Both the position numbers and the translations under genes were made by a program. This document shows positions 8,740 through 18,021 of a stretch of DNA of 64,000 nt, piece after piece. Numbering within the stretch: position 1 is the stretch's first letter; each line of letters opens with the position of its first letter. The DNA comes from Sulfitobacter indolifex (GTDB taxonomy: Bacteria > Pseudomonadota > Alphaproteobacteria > Rhodobacterales > Rhodobacteraceae): assembly GCF_022788655.1 (NCBI RefSeq), contig NZ_CP084951.1, positions 1,302,001 through 1,366,000 of the forward strand, given 5' to 3'. The notes under the pieces were generated by a model, which saw only the letters and a program-made list of their open reading frames with translations, was not told the origin of the DNA and did not search any database.

Positions 8740-9107
8740 AGGTGATGATCGATGGGCGTGATGAAGCAAGAACTCTCCTGCATCACAATCGGCGAGATAG
8801 CCGCTCGCGTCGACTGCCGCCGGCTGATTAGGTTTGGCTCGGCGAATACTATTTCCTCTAATCGGTCATTCGGCCCGCCGAACATGGAGGTCTGCTATGG
8901 GCCGTTTGTGTTTCTTAAAACAAGTGGCGGGAATCGACAATTTTCCGCGTTTTCGACGAACGTCTATTGAGAGGAAATCTGTGAAAGGTTTAACGGGCCA
9001 GTTTGCTTGGCTTCACATCCGACGATTCCCACCTACAACACGTTCATAGCCATACTGCGTGGGGGTCAAAACTCGTAAGTGACTGTCAAATTTAACTTTC
9101 ACGAAAA
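8740..9107. other. gene-free stretch left of the tRNA fragment
   Basis: No coding region is supported. Several 60-70 codon frames overlap on different strands without ribosome-binding sites or recognisable motifs. Base composition is visibly more A+T-rich than the flanking operons. By the usual geometry of tRNA-targeted elements, the integrated DNA would lie on this side of the tRNA fragment at 9108. Confidence 0.5.
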
Positions 9108-9160
9108 TTCAGAATCTCCCGCCGCGAGGCGTGCCGGTTCGAGTCCGGCCTTGGGTACCA
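9108..9160 (+). tRNA. 3' half of tRNA-Leu(CAG), probable attachment-site remnant
   Basis: From an anticodon loop TTCAGAA (anticodon CAG) the sequence runs through an anticodon-stem 3' strand (TCTCC), a long class-II variable arm with stem CGCC-GCGA-GGCG, a perfect T-arm GCCGG-TTCGAGT-CCGGC, the acceptor 3' strand CTTGGGT, discriminator A and encoded CCA. The bases before 9108 do not supply the 5' strand of the anticodon stem (GGAGA), a D-arm or the acceptor 5' strand (ACCCAAG), so this is not a functional tRNA. A copy that starts exactly at the anticodon loop and runs to the 3' end is what tyrosine-recombinase integration into a tRNA gene leaves behind. Confidence 0.8.
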
Positions 9161-9652
9161 ACTTGTTTTGGCAGGTTTTCCGTAAAAATTCATCTATATG
9201 TCTACGGCTGATTTAAGCTGATCTCCGGCTTTTAACCTCTGGTTGTTGATTGCTGAGAGGTCGCGCTGCTGGGCTCCGATGTCAGGCGCTGGCTGGCGTG
9301 CGAGAGACCTGAATCGCCCGACACAGCGCCACCCTTTCTTCGGTGGCGGCTTGGTCCAACACCTCGGTGGCTATGTCACTGGGCTGCAATCCGACCGCTT
9401 CAAAGATGATAATGGTGACAATATAAAGTGAAAAGAAAGCAATCAGCAGGCGCTCACGACGATAGACAGGGTGGGATTTATATTCACCACTTTTGCCTTG
9501 ATTGATTTCATTATGTCTAGATTTATGCTGATATATCGCGCTTGTATAGGCTCGTTGAGGTACTGTTTAGCTGAACTGAAAACAGCCGGATTTGCTCGCT
9601 TGGTGCGCTTATAAATCTGATGTAAATCAGCACAAAACAGTCACGTAGCCCT
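9161..9652. other. gene-poor stretch between tRNA fragment and hutC
   Basis: No complete gene. A minus-strand open frame (9282 to about 9470) reads RRERLLIAFFSLYIVTIIIF, a plausible membrane helix, followed by EAVGLQPSDIATEVLDQA, but it has no start codon in frame before a stop, so it may be a broken gene. A 5-base inverted repeat CTGAT-GTAA-ATCAG (9617-9630) lies 22 bases before the hutC start and could be an operator. Confidence 0.45.
9282..9470 (-). pseudogene. possible fragment of a small membrane protein
   Basis: Open minus-strand frame ending in TGA at 9282, with one hydrophobic segment (LLIAFFSLYIVTIIIF) followed by an amphipathic, coding-looking tail (TEVLDQAATEERVALCRA). No ATG, GTG or TTG with a ribosome-binding site is seen in frame. 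It matches nothing I recognise. It may be a decayed gene or chance. Confidence 0.25.
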
Positions 9653-10357
9653 ATGATTGGTCGGTATATGAAATCCACCTACAAAGATGTTAAGTCCGAC
9701 CTTTTGTCTAAAATCACAAAGGGCGAATGGGCGCCCGGTGATCTCATTCCAAACGAAGTTGAGCTGGCCACGACTTATGGTTGCGCGCGCGCAACTGTAA
9801 ATCGCGCGATGCGTGAACTGGCCGATGACGGGATTATTGAACGTCGGCGCAAGGCAGGAACGCGTGTGCGTATGACGCCTGTGCGTCAGGCCCGTTTTGA
9901 CATTTCTGTTGTTCGCGACGAGATCACGGAAAAAGGGGGTGACTACCGTTATTCACTGGTCAGCCGCACGGTTGATGTCGCGCCCGATTGGCTGCGGGCG
10001 CGTTTGCAATTACCAGTAGATGCTAAGGCTCTGCATTTGGTGTGCATGCATTATTCAGACGGTGTCCCCTACGAACACGAGGATCGCTGGATAAATTTGA
10101 CAGCCTTGCCCGATGCCGCGGACGCAGATTTTTCAAATGAATGTCCAACCGAGTGGTTGCTCGCCACGATACCCTTTTCAAAGGCAGAAATTAACCTCTC
10201 GGCGGAACTGGCGGATCAAAAGTTATGCGACTATTTGGCCTGTTCGGTCGGCGATCCGGTGTTTTCGGTGGAACGGTCCACATGGTGGGAAGGTGACGCT
10301 GTAACCTACGTGCGGTTGTCGTATCGCCCCGGATACCGGCTTACGACCCGTTATTAA
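9653..10357 (+). CDS. hutC: HutC-type GntR-family repressor of histidine utilisation
   Basis: A 234-residue GntR/HutC-family regulator. The N-terminal winged helix carries IPNEVELATTYGCARATVNRAMRELADDGIIERRRKAGTRV (about residues 30-72), and the C-terminal UTRA effector domain follows, ending in SYRPGYRLTTRY. HutC proteins release DNA on binding urocanate. Location at the edge of the hut cluster, convergent with hutU, supports the name. The ATG five codons downstream (9668) is an alternative start. Candidate binding palindromes lie before hutF/hutI and hutD. Confidence 0.92.
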   Translation: MIGRYMKSTYKDVKSDLLSKITKGEWAPGDLIPNEVELATTYGCARATVNRAMRELADDGIIERRRKAGTRVRMTPVRQARFDISVVRDEITEKGGDYRYSLVSRTVDVAPDWLRARLQLPVDAKALHLVCMHYSDGVPYEHEDRWINLTALPDAADADFSNECPTEWLLATIPFSKAEINLSAELADQKLCDYLACSVGDPVFSVERSTWWEGDAVTYVRLSYRPGYRLTTRY

Positions 10358-10367
10358 CTCTTGGAGG

Positions 10368-10399
10368 ACGGGGGAGCCGTGTTAAGCCCCCCCCCCCGT
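10368..10399. terminator. hairpin with C11 run between hutC and hutU
   Basis: ACGGGGG ... CCCCCGT can pair across an 18-base loop in the 48-base gap between the convergent hutC and hutU genes, so it could serve both strands. The right arm sits in an uninterrupted run of 11 C residues (10387-10397), a mononucleotide tract prone to slippage and sequencing error. Confidence 0.4.
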
Positions 10400-10405
10400 T
10401 GAATT

Positions 10406-12073
10406 TCAGAGAATACCGGGCAGGTTCAACCCGTTCTCGCGGGCGCAGTCGAGCGCCTCGTCATAGCCCGCATCCGCGTGCCGCATCACGCCAGTCGCGG
10501 GATCGTTCCACAGCACGCGTGCGATGCGGCGGTCTGCGTCCTCGGTTCCGTCACAGCAAATCACCATGCCGGAATGCTGCGAAAAGCCCATGCCGACGCC
10601 GCCGCCGTGATGCAGAGATACCCAAGTGGCCCCCGATGCAGTATTCAAAAGCGCGTTGAGAAGCGGCCAATCGGACACAGCATCAGAGCCGTCTTTCATC
10701 GCTTCAGTTTCGCGGTTTGGCGACGCAACGGACCCTGAATCGAGGTGATCGCGGCCAATCACGATGGGCGCTGACAATTCCCCATTTCGGACCATCTCAT
10801 TAAACGCGAGGCCAAGTTTATGGCGCACGCCCAAGCCAACCCAGCAGATGCGGGCGGGGAGGCCTTGAAACGCAATCCGCTCTTTCGCCATGTCCAGCCA
10901 GTTGTGCAGATGTTTGTCCTCGGCCAAGATTTCTTTCACTTTGGCGTCGGTTTTGTAGATATCTTCGGGATCGCCTGACAGGGCCGCCCAGCGGAACGGG
11001 CCAATGCCCCGGCAGAACAATGGACGGATATAGGCGGGCACGAAGCCGGGGAAATCAAAGGCGTTTTCCAATCCTTCATCCAGCGCGACTTGGCGGATGT
11101 TGTTGCCATAATCAAACGTCGGAATGCCCATTTTTTGCAGGTCAATCATCGCCTGAACATGGACGCGCATAGAGGCCCGCGCGGCTTTTTCGACAGCCTT
11201 AGGATCGCTTTCGCGTTTCTGTTTCCACTCGGCCATCGTCCAGCCTTGGGGCAAGTAGCCGTTGACGGGATCATGGGCGGAAGTCTGATCGGTCACCATG
11301 TCGGGGCGCACACCGCGCGCGGCGATCTCGGCAAAAACATCTGCCGCATTGCCCAGCAGGCCGACGGACTTTGCCTCGCCCGCGGCAGTCCAGCGTTCGA
11401 TCATTTCCAGCGCTTCATCCAGCGTGTCGGCGCGTTCGTCCACATATCGGGTGCGTAGGCGAAAATCGATGCTGTCTGGGTTGCACTCGACGGCCAAACA
11501 ACAAGCGCCTGCCATAACAGCGGCCAAGGGTTGCGCGCCGCCCATGCCGCCCAAACCGCCTGTCAGAACCCATCTGCCCGTTAAATCGCCACCATAATGT
11601 TGCCGACCCGCCTCAACAAATGTCTCGTAAGTCCCCTGAACAATGCCTTGGCTCCCGATGTAAATCCATGAGCCCGCGGTCATCTGGCCGTACATCGCCA
11701 GACCCTTTTTATCGAGCTCGTTGAAGTGATCCCAATTGGCCCAATGAGGTACAAGGTTTGAGTTCGCGATCAGAACGCGCGGCGCGTCCTTGTGGGTTTG
11801 GAACACGCCGACAGGCTTGCCTGATTGCACCAGCAGGGTTTGGTCTTCCTCCAGCTCGCGCAGGGACTTTACGATCATGTCGTAATCTTTCCACGTGCGT
11901 GCAGCACGGCCGATGCCGCCATAGACCACCAATTCATGCGGATTTTCTGCCACATCTGGGTGCAGATTGTTCATCAACATCCGCAACGGGGCTTCGGTGA
12001 GCCAGCTTTTGGCGGTGAGCTCGGTTCCAGTTGCGGGGAACACGTCACGGGAGTTTTTGCGCGGGTCGCTCAT
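10406..12073 (-). CDS. hutU: urocanate hydratase
   Basis: Converts urocanate to imidazolone-propionate, step two of histidine degradation, in the cytosol with NAD+ as electrophilic cofactor. 555 residues, the family's usual length. The glycine-rich NAD loop [18 protein letters not shown] and the region with the conserved active-site Cys ([17 protein letters not shown]) are present, as are the start [11 protein letters not shown] and the [13 protein letters not shown] C-terminus. Its ATG overlaps the hutG stop (ATGA). It is the last gene of the hutI-hutH-hutG-hutU operon. Confidence 0.97.
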   Translation of the reverse strand: MSDPRKNSRDVFPATGTELTAKSWLTEAPLRMLMNNLHPDVAENPHELVVYGGIGRAARTWKDYDMIVKSLRELEEDQTLLVQSGKPVGVFQTHKDAPRVLIANSNLVPHWANWDHFNELDKKGLAMYGQMTAGSWIYIGSQGIVQGTYETFVEAGRQHYGGDLTGRWVLTGGLGGMGGAQPLAAVMAGACCLAVECNPDSIDFRLRTRYVDERADTLDEALEMIERWTAAGEAKSVGLLGNAADVFAEIAARGVRPDMVTDQTSAHDPVNGYLPQGWTMAEWKQKRESDPKAVEKAARASMRVHVQAMIDLQKMGIPTFDYGNNIRQVALDEGLENAFDFPGFVPAYIRPLFCRGIGPFRWAALSGDPEDIYKTDAKVKEILAEDKHLHNWLDMAKERIAFQGLPARICWVGLGVRHKLGLAFNEMVRNGELSAPIVIGRDHLDSGSVASPNRETEAMKDGSDAVSDWPLLNALLNTASGATWVSLHHGGGVGMGFSQHSGMVICCDGTEDADRRIARVLWNDPATGVMRHADAGYDEALDCARENGLNLPGIL

Positions 12074-12882
12074 GTTGTGCCTTTCAGTGTCGGGGCCAAT
12101 TCGGCCAGCTTGGTCAGGATTTCGGTTAGGTGCACCCGAAGGCGCGTGGCCCCGGCGATGTCATAGGCCCAGGGCGCCGCTTGATCTTTTAGGTAAGTGG
12201 ATTGAGCCAATTCCATTTGGATGGCATGGACCCCGTCGCCAGGTTGGCCGTAGTGGCGCGTTGTCCAGCCGCCCTTGAACCGGCCATCCGTGGTGGAGGT
12301 ATATCCAGCAGCATTGGCGCAGATATTCTGCGTTGTTGTTTCAATTTCGGGGGCACATGTGGTGCCCAAATTGGTGCCAATGTTGAAGTCCGGCAGGGTG
12401 CCATCAAACAAGAACGGGATGTCGGACCGGATAGAATGGCAATCATACAAAATAGCGACGCCGTGGATGCTGCGTACACGGTCCAGTTCCGCCTTTAAGG
12501 CCGCATGGTAGGGCGCATGAAATGTTTTGCGGCGGCTTTCGATTTGGGCGTCGGTGGGCTTGGTCTTCCAAATGTCGTGGCCGTCAAAATCGGTCAGTGG
12601 CACCAGCCCTGTGGTGTTTTGGCCGGGGTATAGCGAGGCGCCAGACGGGTCACGGTTGGCATCCACCACGTATCGGTGGAACGTGGCCCGCACAGTGGTC
12701 AGACCTGGCAAAAGCCCGTCATAGAGCCGGTGAATGTGCCAGTCGGTATCATTGAGGCGGCGCCCACCTGTGTTTAAATCTGCCAGCACATCCTCGGGCA
12801 CATAGGTCCCTGTGTGGGGCAAGCCCAACACGATGGGGCCGCTGCCTTGCTGAATTTCAACAGGGTTCATTGGCGCGCTCAT
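12070..12882 (-). CDS. hutG: N-formylglutamate deformylase (amidohydrolase)
   Basis: Hydrolyses N-formylglutamate to glutamate and formate, the last step of the five-step hut route. 270 residues from the ATG that overlaps the hutH stop (ATGA); the open frame continues 67 codons upstream but only inside hutH. Metal-site motifs of the family are visible: [11 protein letters not shown] near the N-terminus, DANRDPSG, and [10 protein letters not shown]. It works with HutF encoded divergently: HutF makes formylglutamate, HutG cleaves it. Confidence 0.95.
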   Translation of the reverse strand: MSAPMNPVEIQQGSGPIVLGLPHTGTYVPEDVLADLNTGGRRLNDTDWHIHRLYDGLLPGLTTVRATFHRYVVDANRDPSGASLYPGQNTTGLVPLTDFDGHDIWKTKPTDAQIESRRKTFHAPYHAALKAELDRVRSIHGVAILYDCHSIRSDIPFLFDGTLPDFNIGTNLGTTCAPEIETTTQNICANAAGYTSTTDGRFKGGWTTRHYGQPGDGVHAIQMELAQSTYLKDQAAPWAYDIAGATRLRVHLTEILTKLAELAPTLKGTT

Positions 12883-14417
12883 AGAGCCAGCTCCGGCATT
12901 TTGATGTCTGCGGCGCGGGTGATCTCGCCCGATGCGATCATCGTGGCGGCGCGTTCCAGATCGGGGGCGAGGTAGCGATCGTCGGCCAGCGTCTCTACGT
13001 CTTGGCGAACCCGCGCGACGACCCGTTGCAAGATGTCGCTTGTCGCCAGGGGCGCGCGGAAATCGATGCCCTGCGCGCCGCACAGCAACTCAACGCCCAA
13101 AATGCGGTTTAGGTTGTCGATCATTGGGCCCAGACGGCGCGCACCGTGGGCGGCCATGGATACGTGATCTTCTTGGTTTGCAGATGTAGGTGTGCTGTCG
13201 GTCACGCAGGGATTGGCGAGGTGCTTATTCTCGCTCATCAATGCGGCGGTGGTGACCTCGGCGATCATATATCCGCTGTTCAGGCCGGGATTAGGCGTCA
13301 GGAACGGTGGCAAATTGAAGCTCAGCACAGGGTCCACGATCAGCGCCACACGGCGTTGCGCAATGGCCCCGATTTCGGCAATCGCCAGCGCGATCATATC
13401 AGCGGCAAAGCCAACAGGTTCGGCATGAAAATTGCCGCCCGAGACGATAACATCGGCGTCGATCAGCACCAGTGGATTGTCCGTCGCGGCGTTGGCCTCG
13501 ATTTCAAGCGTGCGCGCAGCCATGCGCAACACATCCATCGCAGCGCCCGTGACCTGTGGTTGGCAGCGGATGCAATAGGGGTCTTGGACGCGGGCATCAT
13601 TCACCATATGGCTGTCGCGAATTTCGGACCCTGCCAGCAGCGCGCGCATGGTTTCCCCGGCTTCGATCTGGCCCCGATGGCCGCGCAATGTGTGGATCTC
13701 AGGCTGTAATGGAGCCGTGGAGCCCATGATCGCATCCGTCGACAAAGCCGATGTCACCAACGCGGAATGCGCGCCACGCCACGCGCCGAACAACCCGGCC
13801 AAGGCGAACGCGGTGGAAAACTGCGTGCCGTTGATCAAGGCAAGCCCCTCTTTGGGGCCAAGCTCTACCGCCGTAAGCCCAGCAGCCTTCAGCGCGTCAG
13901 CACCAGACATGACGGTGCCGCCAAATTCTGCCTCGCCGTGGCCCATCATAACGGCGGCCATATGGGCCAGCGGGGCCAGATCACCCGACGCGCCCACAGA
14001 ACCCTGGGCGGGGATCACAGGCGTGACACCTTTGTCGAGCATCTGCTCAAGCAGCGTTACGATCTCAAGCCGAACTCCAGACGCGCCGCGCCCGAGGCTG
14101 AGCAATTTCAACGCCATCACCAGCCGCGCATGGGCACGCGGGATCGCGGGGCCAACGCCACAGCAATGGGACAGGATCAGATTGCGTTGGAGTGTCGCGG
14201 TATCTTTGGCCTCAATCTTGACAGAGGCCAGTTTGCCAAAGCCCGTGTTGACACCGTAAACCGCGTCCGTCCCGGCCACCGCAGCCGCAATGCGCGAATG
14301 GGCCAGTTCGATCGCGGGGTGACATGCCGGATCGAGGCGTACGGCATCTTGGTTCCAAAAGATGCTGTGCAGGTCGTCCAATGTGACATTGCCAGGAGTG
14401 AGGGTAAGTGTCGTCAC
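12879..14417 (-). CDS. hutH: histidine ammonia-lyase
   Basis: Removes ammonia from L-histidine to give urocanate, the entry step of the pathway. 512 residues. The tripeptide Ala143-Ser144-Gly145 in [15 protein letters not shown] forms the self-made MIO electrophile, and Tyr54 in VYGVNTGFG is the catalytic tyrosine region. A GTG start overlaps the hutI stop (GTGA). The second gene of the hutIHGU operon. Confidence 0.98.
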   Translation of the reverse strand: MTTLTLTPGNVTLDDLHSIFWNQDAVRLDPACHPAIELAHSRIAAAVAGTDAVYGVNTGFGKLASVKIEAKDTATLQRNLILSHCCGVGPAIPRAHARLVMALKLLSLGRGASGVRLEIVTLLEQMLDKGVTPVIPAQGSVGASGDLAPLAHMAAVMMGHGEAEFGGTVMSGADALKAAGLTAVELGPKEGLALINGTQFSTAFALAGLFGAWRGAHSALVTSALSTDAIMGSTAPLQPEIHTLRGHRGQIEAGETMRALLAGSEIRDSHMVNDARVQDPYCIRCQPQVTGAAMDVLRMAARTLEIEANAATDNPLVLIDADVIVSGGNFHAEPVGFAADMIALAIAEIGAIAQRRVALIVDPVLSFNLPPFLTPNPGLNSGYMIAEVTTAALMSENKHLANPCVTDSTPTSANQEDHVSMAAHGARRLGPMIDNLNRILGVELLCGAQGIDFRAPLATSDILQRVVARVRQDVETLADDRYLAPDLERAATMIASGEITRAADIKMPELAL

Positions 14418-15634
14418 GATATGCCTCCGGAAAAGATGCGAGAATGAAGGGGATTAAATCCGATGCGGTACGCCAGCTCGGCCGGGTGTTTGATGTCCCA
14501 AACAGCCAAGTCAGCACGCATACCTGCTGCGATTGTGCCCATATCGGTAAGGCCCAGGGCGCGGGCAGCGTTTTGGGTAACACCGCGTAGCGCTTCTTCG
14601 GGCGTCATGCGGAAGAGGGTGCAGCCCATGTTCAACGTCAGCAGCAAGGAGTTGAGCGGCGATGAACCGGGGTTGATATCCGTGGCCAATGCCATCGGCA
14701 CACCGTGTTTGCGCAGCACGTCTATCGGCGGGGCTTGGGTTTCGCGCAGGGTGTAGAACGCGCCGGGCAGGATGACGGCAGTGGTGCCTGCATTGGCCAA
14801 GGCGATCACGCCGTCCTGGTCGAGATATTCGATATGATCGGCTGAAAGTGCACCATATTGCGCGGCCAATTTCGCGCCGCCTAGATTGGACAATTGTTCG
14901 GCGTGTAGTTTGACAGGCAAGCCCAATTCACGTGCCACATCGAACACGCGGGCAATCTGGGAGGGCTGGAATGCGATGCCTTCGCAGAACCCATCAACAG
15001 CATCGACCAACCCTTCGGTATGGGCTGCGCGTAGGGTGGGAATGCAGACCTCGTCAATATAGGCATCAGCGCGGCCAGCATATTCCGAAGGCGTCGCATG
15101 TGCCCCAAGGAAGGTGGTTTTGACGATGAGCGGGCGGTTGTCCATGATCGCGCGGGCAACCCGCAGCATCCGCAACTCTGTATCGGTATCAAGGCCATAG
15201 CCGGATTTGACTTCGATAGCAGTCACGCCCTCGGCAATCAGGACATCGACGCGCAGCAAGGCATCGGCCAGCAATTGCGCTTCGCTCGCCGCGCGGGTTG
15301 CTTTGACGGTGGATGCGATACCACCGCCGGCGCGTGCGACCTCTTCGTAGGTGGCGCCATTCAAGCGCATCTCAAATTCAACAGCGCGGTCGCCACCATG
15401 TACAATATGAGTGTGGCAGTCGATCAAACCGGGGGTAACGAGACGACCACCGAGGCTGGCTTTCGGCAGCGAATTGTAGCTCTCGGGCAGGTCTGCGACC
15501 GGGCCGACCCAGTCAATCAATCCGTCGATAACTGCAATCGCGGCATTGGAAATCAGGCCGTAGGGCGCGCCGCAAGCAGCCATTGTCGCGGCGCTTAGAT
15601 CAACAAAGACGGTGCTTTTCTGGGGCATTTGCAT
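14414..15634 (-). CDS. hutI: imidazolonepropionase
   Basis: Opens the ring of imidazolone-propionate to formiminoglutamate; a cytosolic amidohydrolase with one Zn or Fe. 406 residues. Metal ligands His74 and His76 lie in [15 protein letters not shown], with further ligands in KLHAEQLSN and [10 protein letters not shown]. It is the first gene of the minus-strand hut operon. An in-frame second ATG two codons later is an alternative start. It faces hutF across an 80-base region with a palindrome likely to bind HutC. Confidence 0.97.
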   Translation of the reverse strand: MQMPQKSTVFVDLSAATMAACGAPYGLISNAAIAVIDGLIDWVGPVADLPESYNSLPKASLGGRLVTPGLIDCHTHIVHGGDRAVEFEMRLNGATYEEVARAGGGIASTVKATRAASEAQLLADALLRVDVLIAEGVTAIEVKSGYGLDTDTELRMLRVARAIMDNRPLIVKTTFLGAHATPSEYAGRADAYIDEVCIPTLRAAHTEGLVDAVDGFCEGIAFQPSQIARVFDVARELGLPVKLHAEQLSNLGGAKLAAQYGALSADHIEYLDQDGVIALANAGTTAVILPGAFYTLRETQAPPIDVLRKHGVPMALATDINPGSSPLNSLLLTLNMGCTLFRMTPEEALRGVTQNAARALGLTDMGTIAAGMRADLAVWDIKHPAELAYRIGFNPLHSRIFSGGIS

Positions 15635-15682
15635 TCACCAATCGCTCATTATTTCGCTTTTCTAGTATGTGAGGATGTGCAA

Positions 15683-15696
15683 TATGTCTATACATA
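15683..15696. promoter_or_regulatory. candidate HutC operator between hutI and hutF
   Basis: TATGT-CTAT-ACATA, a perfect 5+5 inverted repeat with a 4-base centre, lies in the 80-base divergent region of hutI and hutF. It resembles the TGTATA/TACA-type palindromes known for HutC of Pseudomonas and enterobacteria. A near-copy (TAAGT-ATAT-ACATA) lies upstream of hutD at 17698. Both are followed by AAA on the plus strand. Inferred as the common control point of the hut genes. Confidence 0.6.
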
Positions 15697-15714
15697 AAAA
15701 TCAGGAGTCGCCAA

Positions 15715-17073
15715 GTGATTTTCGCCAAGCAAGCCAAGCTCGCAACCGGATGGGCCCAGAACGTCCGCCTTACTGTCATTGACGGGCGGATCACCACCAT
15801 TGCGTCTGAACAGGCTGCGCAGGCGTCTGATATCTGTGTTGATACGTTGCTGCCGTCAGTTGCGAACCTGCACAGCCACAGTTTTCAGCGGGCCATGGCG
15901 GGCATGACCGAGTACCGTATGGCGGGCAAAGACAGCTTTTGGACATGGCGCGATCTGATGTATCGGTTTACCAGCCATCTCACGCCGGAACATGTCGAAG
16001 CGATTGCTGCATTTGTGTTTCTTGAGATGCAAGAAGCAGGATATGCCAGCGTTGGCGAATTCCACTATCTGCATCATCAGCCGGACGGAACACCCTATGA
16101 TGATCTTGGCGAATTGTCGGGGCGGATCGCAGCGGCGGCCTCTGCGACGGGGATCGGCCTGACCCACCTTCCTGTATTGTATACGTACGGCGGGGCCGGG
16201 CAGGCCGCGCTGCAACCGGGGCAGGCACGATTTGGCAATACGGTCGATCAGTTCAATGAATTGGTCACGCGGGCGCGTCAGCATGTTGGGCATTTGCCCG
16301 ATGACTGCGGCGTCGGGATTGCGCCCCATTCACTCCGGGCGACGTCGCCGGATGATTTAAGGGCCGTTCTCGCCCACAACACCCAAGGCCCCATCCATAT
16401 TCACATCGCCGAGCAACCCAAAGAAGTTGCCGACATAGAAAGCTGGTTGGGCGCAAGGCCGGTTGAATGGCTTCTGGAAAACGCAGATATCAATTTGGAC
16501 TGGTGCCTGATCCATGCGACCCACATGACCGCGGATGAAACACGAGGCGTGGCAAAATCCGGTGCCGTCGCGGGCCTTTGCCCCATCACAGAAGCAAATT
16601 TGGGGGACGGGCCGTTCAATGGCCCCGCCTACTTGACTGCGGGGGGCGCGTTTGGGGTCGGATCGGATTCCAACGTGCTGATCTCTCTAACCGAAGAATT
16701 GCGCACCCTCGAATACTCACAACGCCTGCGCGACATTGCGCGCAATGTTATGGTTGTTGGCGAGGGTTCTGTTGGCGATACAATTTACACCGGCGCGGCC
16801 AAGGGTGGAGCGCAGGCACTGGGGCGCGGCGCAGGCGAAATCGCCGTGGGCGTGCTGGCGGATCTGGTGGCGATTGACAGCACAGCACCCTCTTTATGTG
16901 CCCTCCGCCAAGACCAGCTATTGGACGGTCTGGTGTTTGCCGCGAAAGATGATGTTGTAACTGATGTTTGGTCCGCAGGACGCCATGCGGTACGGGACGG
17001 GCGACACATCAAACGCGATGAAATTATCGCAAACTATCGGGCGGCACTGCAAAGCTTAATGGCCTCGGTCTGA
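15715..17073 (+). CDS. hutF: formimidoylglutamate deiminase
   Basis: Deaminates formiminoglutamate to N-formylglutamate, the step that distinguishes the five-step route from the direct formimidoylglutamase route. An amidohydrolase-family protein of 452 residues with metal ligands His53 and His55 in VANLHSHSFQRAMAG, then HIHIAEQ and GSDSNVLIS. The start is GTG, set by an AGGAG site 8 bases upstream. Divergent from hutI. Its 3' end overlaps that of the convergent hutD by 40 bases. Confidence 0.96.
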   Translation: MIFAKQAKLATGWAQNVRLTVIDGRITTIASEQAAQASDICVDTLLPSVANLHSHSFQRAMAGMTEYRMAGKDSFWTWRDLMYRFTSHLTPEHVEAIAAFVFLEMQEAGYASVGEFHYLHHQPDGTPYDDLGELSGRIAAAASATGIGLTHLPVLYTYGGAGQAALQPGQARFGNTVDQFNELVTRARQHVGHLPDDCGVGIAPHSLRATSPDDLRAVLAHNTQGPIHIHIAEQPKEVADIESWLGARPVEWLLENADINLDWCLIHATHMTADETRGVAKSGAVAGLCPITEANLGDGPFNGPAYLTAGGAFGVGSDSNVLISLTEELRTLEYSQRLRDIARNVMVVGEGSVGDTIYTGAAKGGAQALGRGAGEIAVGVLADLVAIDSTAPSLCALRQDQLLDGLVFAAKDDVVTDVWSAGRHAVRDGRHIKRDEIIANYRAALQSLMASV

Positions 17074-17621
17074 TCTAGATAGGTCAGGCGAATTTCCAAA
17101 GCGGCGTCGGTGCTGGCCATTGATAACGTCTGATCAGCATCGTCAGCAAAAGCGGTGTCGCCAATGGCCAGCGGAATTTCATTAATGCGCGGGGTGCCCG
17201 CCAGCACATGAAGGGCGCGCAGCCCTTGGGCAGGACTGGAGATGATTTTTTCCATGGGGCCGCGCAGTACCTTAACCTGACCGTCGCAGAGCGTGGGGTT
17301 GAACATCAGATTCAGATCGGTCAACGGGCCGTCGGTCAACTGCGCTGAAACCGGCAAGCCACCATCAAAGCGGATAGGGGTCCAAAGTGTCGCTTCCAGT
17401 GGCTTTTCGGGGGTTATCAATGCCATTTTGCCACCCGAAACTACAGTTAGAATTCGTATCATTCCTGCAAAGTCCGAAAACGGTCCATCCTGCGCTACAT
17501 CGGCACGGCTGATGGTCCAAGCCACCTGATCTGTTGTCCGCCCCTTGGCGATATTCCGGGTGATCCCACCACCGTTCTTCCAGGGGAGATCTGTCAGTTC
17601 GGTACATTTCACAACCTGCAT
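17034..17621 (-). CDS. hutD: HutD/Ves family protein
   Basis: A cupin-fold protein of 195 residues with the family's N-terminal motif LPWKNGGGITRNIA. HutD is found in many hut loci and has been proposed to limit the pathway or bind a pathway intermediate; no enzyme activity is established. The ATG giving MQVVKCTEL is chosen because GAGGGAG lies 10 bases upstream; a longer reading to 17660 lacks a site. A HutC-like palindrome lies about 80 bases upstream. Confidence 0.9.
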   Translation of the reverse strand: MQVVKCTELTDLPWKNGGGITRNIAKGRTTDQVAWTISRADVAQDGPFSDFAGMIRILTVVSGGKMALITPEKPLEATLWTPIRFDGGLPVSAQLTDGPLTDLNLMFNPTLCDGQVKVLRGPMEKIISSPAQGLRALHVLAGTPRINEIPLAIGDTAFADDADQTLSMASTDAALEIRLTYLDQTEAIKLCSAAR

Positions 17622-17697
17622 GGAATATTTACTCCCTCTTGGCATGCGATCTTTGATCAATGCTTATCTGGCCTGTGTTTGATGCGCAAAATAATAA

Positions 17698-17711
17698 TAA
17701 GTATATACATA
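17698..17711. promoter_or_regulatory. candidate HutC operator upstream of hutD
   Basis: TAAGT-ATAT-ACATA, containing the perfect palindrome GTATATAC, has the same spacing and right arm as the hutI-hutF site at 15683. It lies about 77 bases upstream of the hutD ATG, in a locally A+T-rich region suitable for a promoter. Confidence 0.55.
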
Positions 17712-17728
17712 AACAGGTTCCCATCCCG

Positions 17729-17815
17729 ATGAGAACCCGTGCTGCCGTCGCTGTTGCTACTGGAAAACTGCTCGAATTTTACAGGACTTGGCGGGTGCTG
17801 CTGCTATTGCTTTGA
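17729..17815 (+). pseudogene. 5' remnant of S-(hydroxymethyl)glutathione dehydrogenase gene
   Basis: Starting at an ATG, the first 16 codons read MRTRAAVAVATGKLLE, nearly identical to the highly conserved N-terminus of class III alcohol dehydrogenases (AdhC/FlhA/FrmA; typically MRTRAAVA--AGKPLE). The match then stops; the frame continues with unrelated leucines to TGA at 17815. The rest of the roughly 375-codon gene is absent. It is therefore a truncated gene start marking a recombination junction at the right edge of the hut locus. Based on recall of the family's N-terminus. Confidence 0.55.
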
Positions 17816-18021
17816 AAATCGGCGATTAACGTTGCATTGCCTTCGGAGGGCTAGGCAGATGTCTCCTAAACTAACGACGCCGAAAGGCGGCAACACCTTC
17901 CACACCCGGCCTTAAGGCGTGCGCGATTTTACCTTCTCAGCAGGGCGGTATGCTCTATCCGCTTTCCACGGGCGGCCCGAGGGCGTAGGCAGCGCTTAAC
18001 CCTGTAAAATCGAGACATATC
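17816..18021. other. intergenic debris before yaeQ
   Basis: No supported gene. A very short frame (MSPKLTTPKGGNTF, 18 codons from about 17860) has a GGAGGG site upstream but is too short to judge. The last 100 bases presumably hold the yaeQ promoter. Confidence 0.4.

Noticed and set aside
8637..8970. Overlapping 64-72 codon frames downstream of tctA
   Set aside because: They overlap each other in different frames, begin inside tctA or the hairpin, and show no start signals or domains.
9108..9160. A functional tRNA gene
   Set aside because: The 5' half (acceptor strand, D-arm, anticodon 5' strand) is missing from the sequence to the left.
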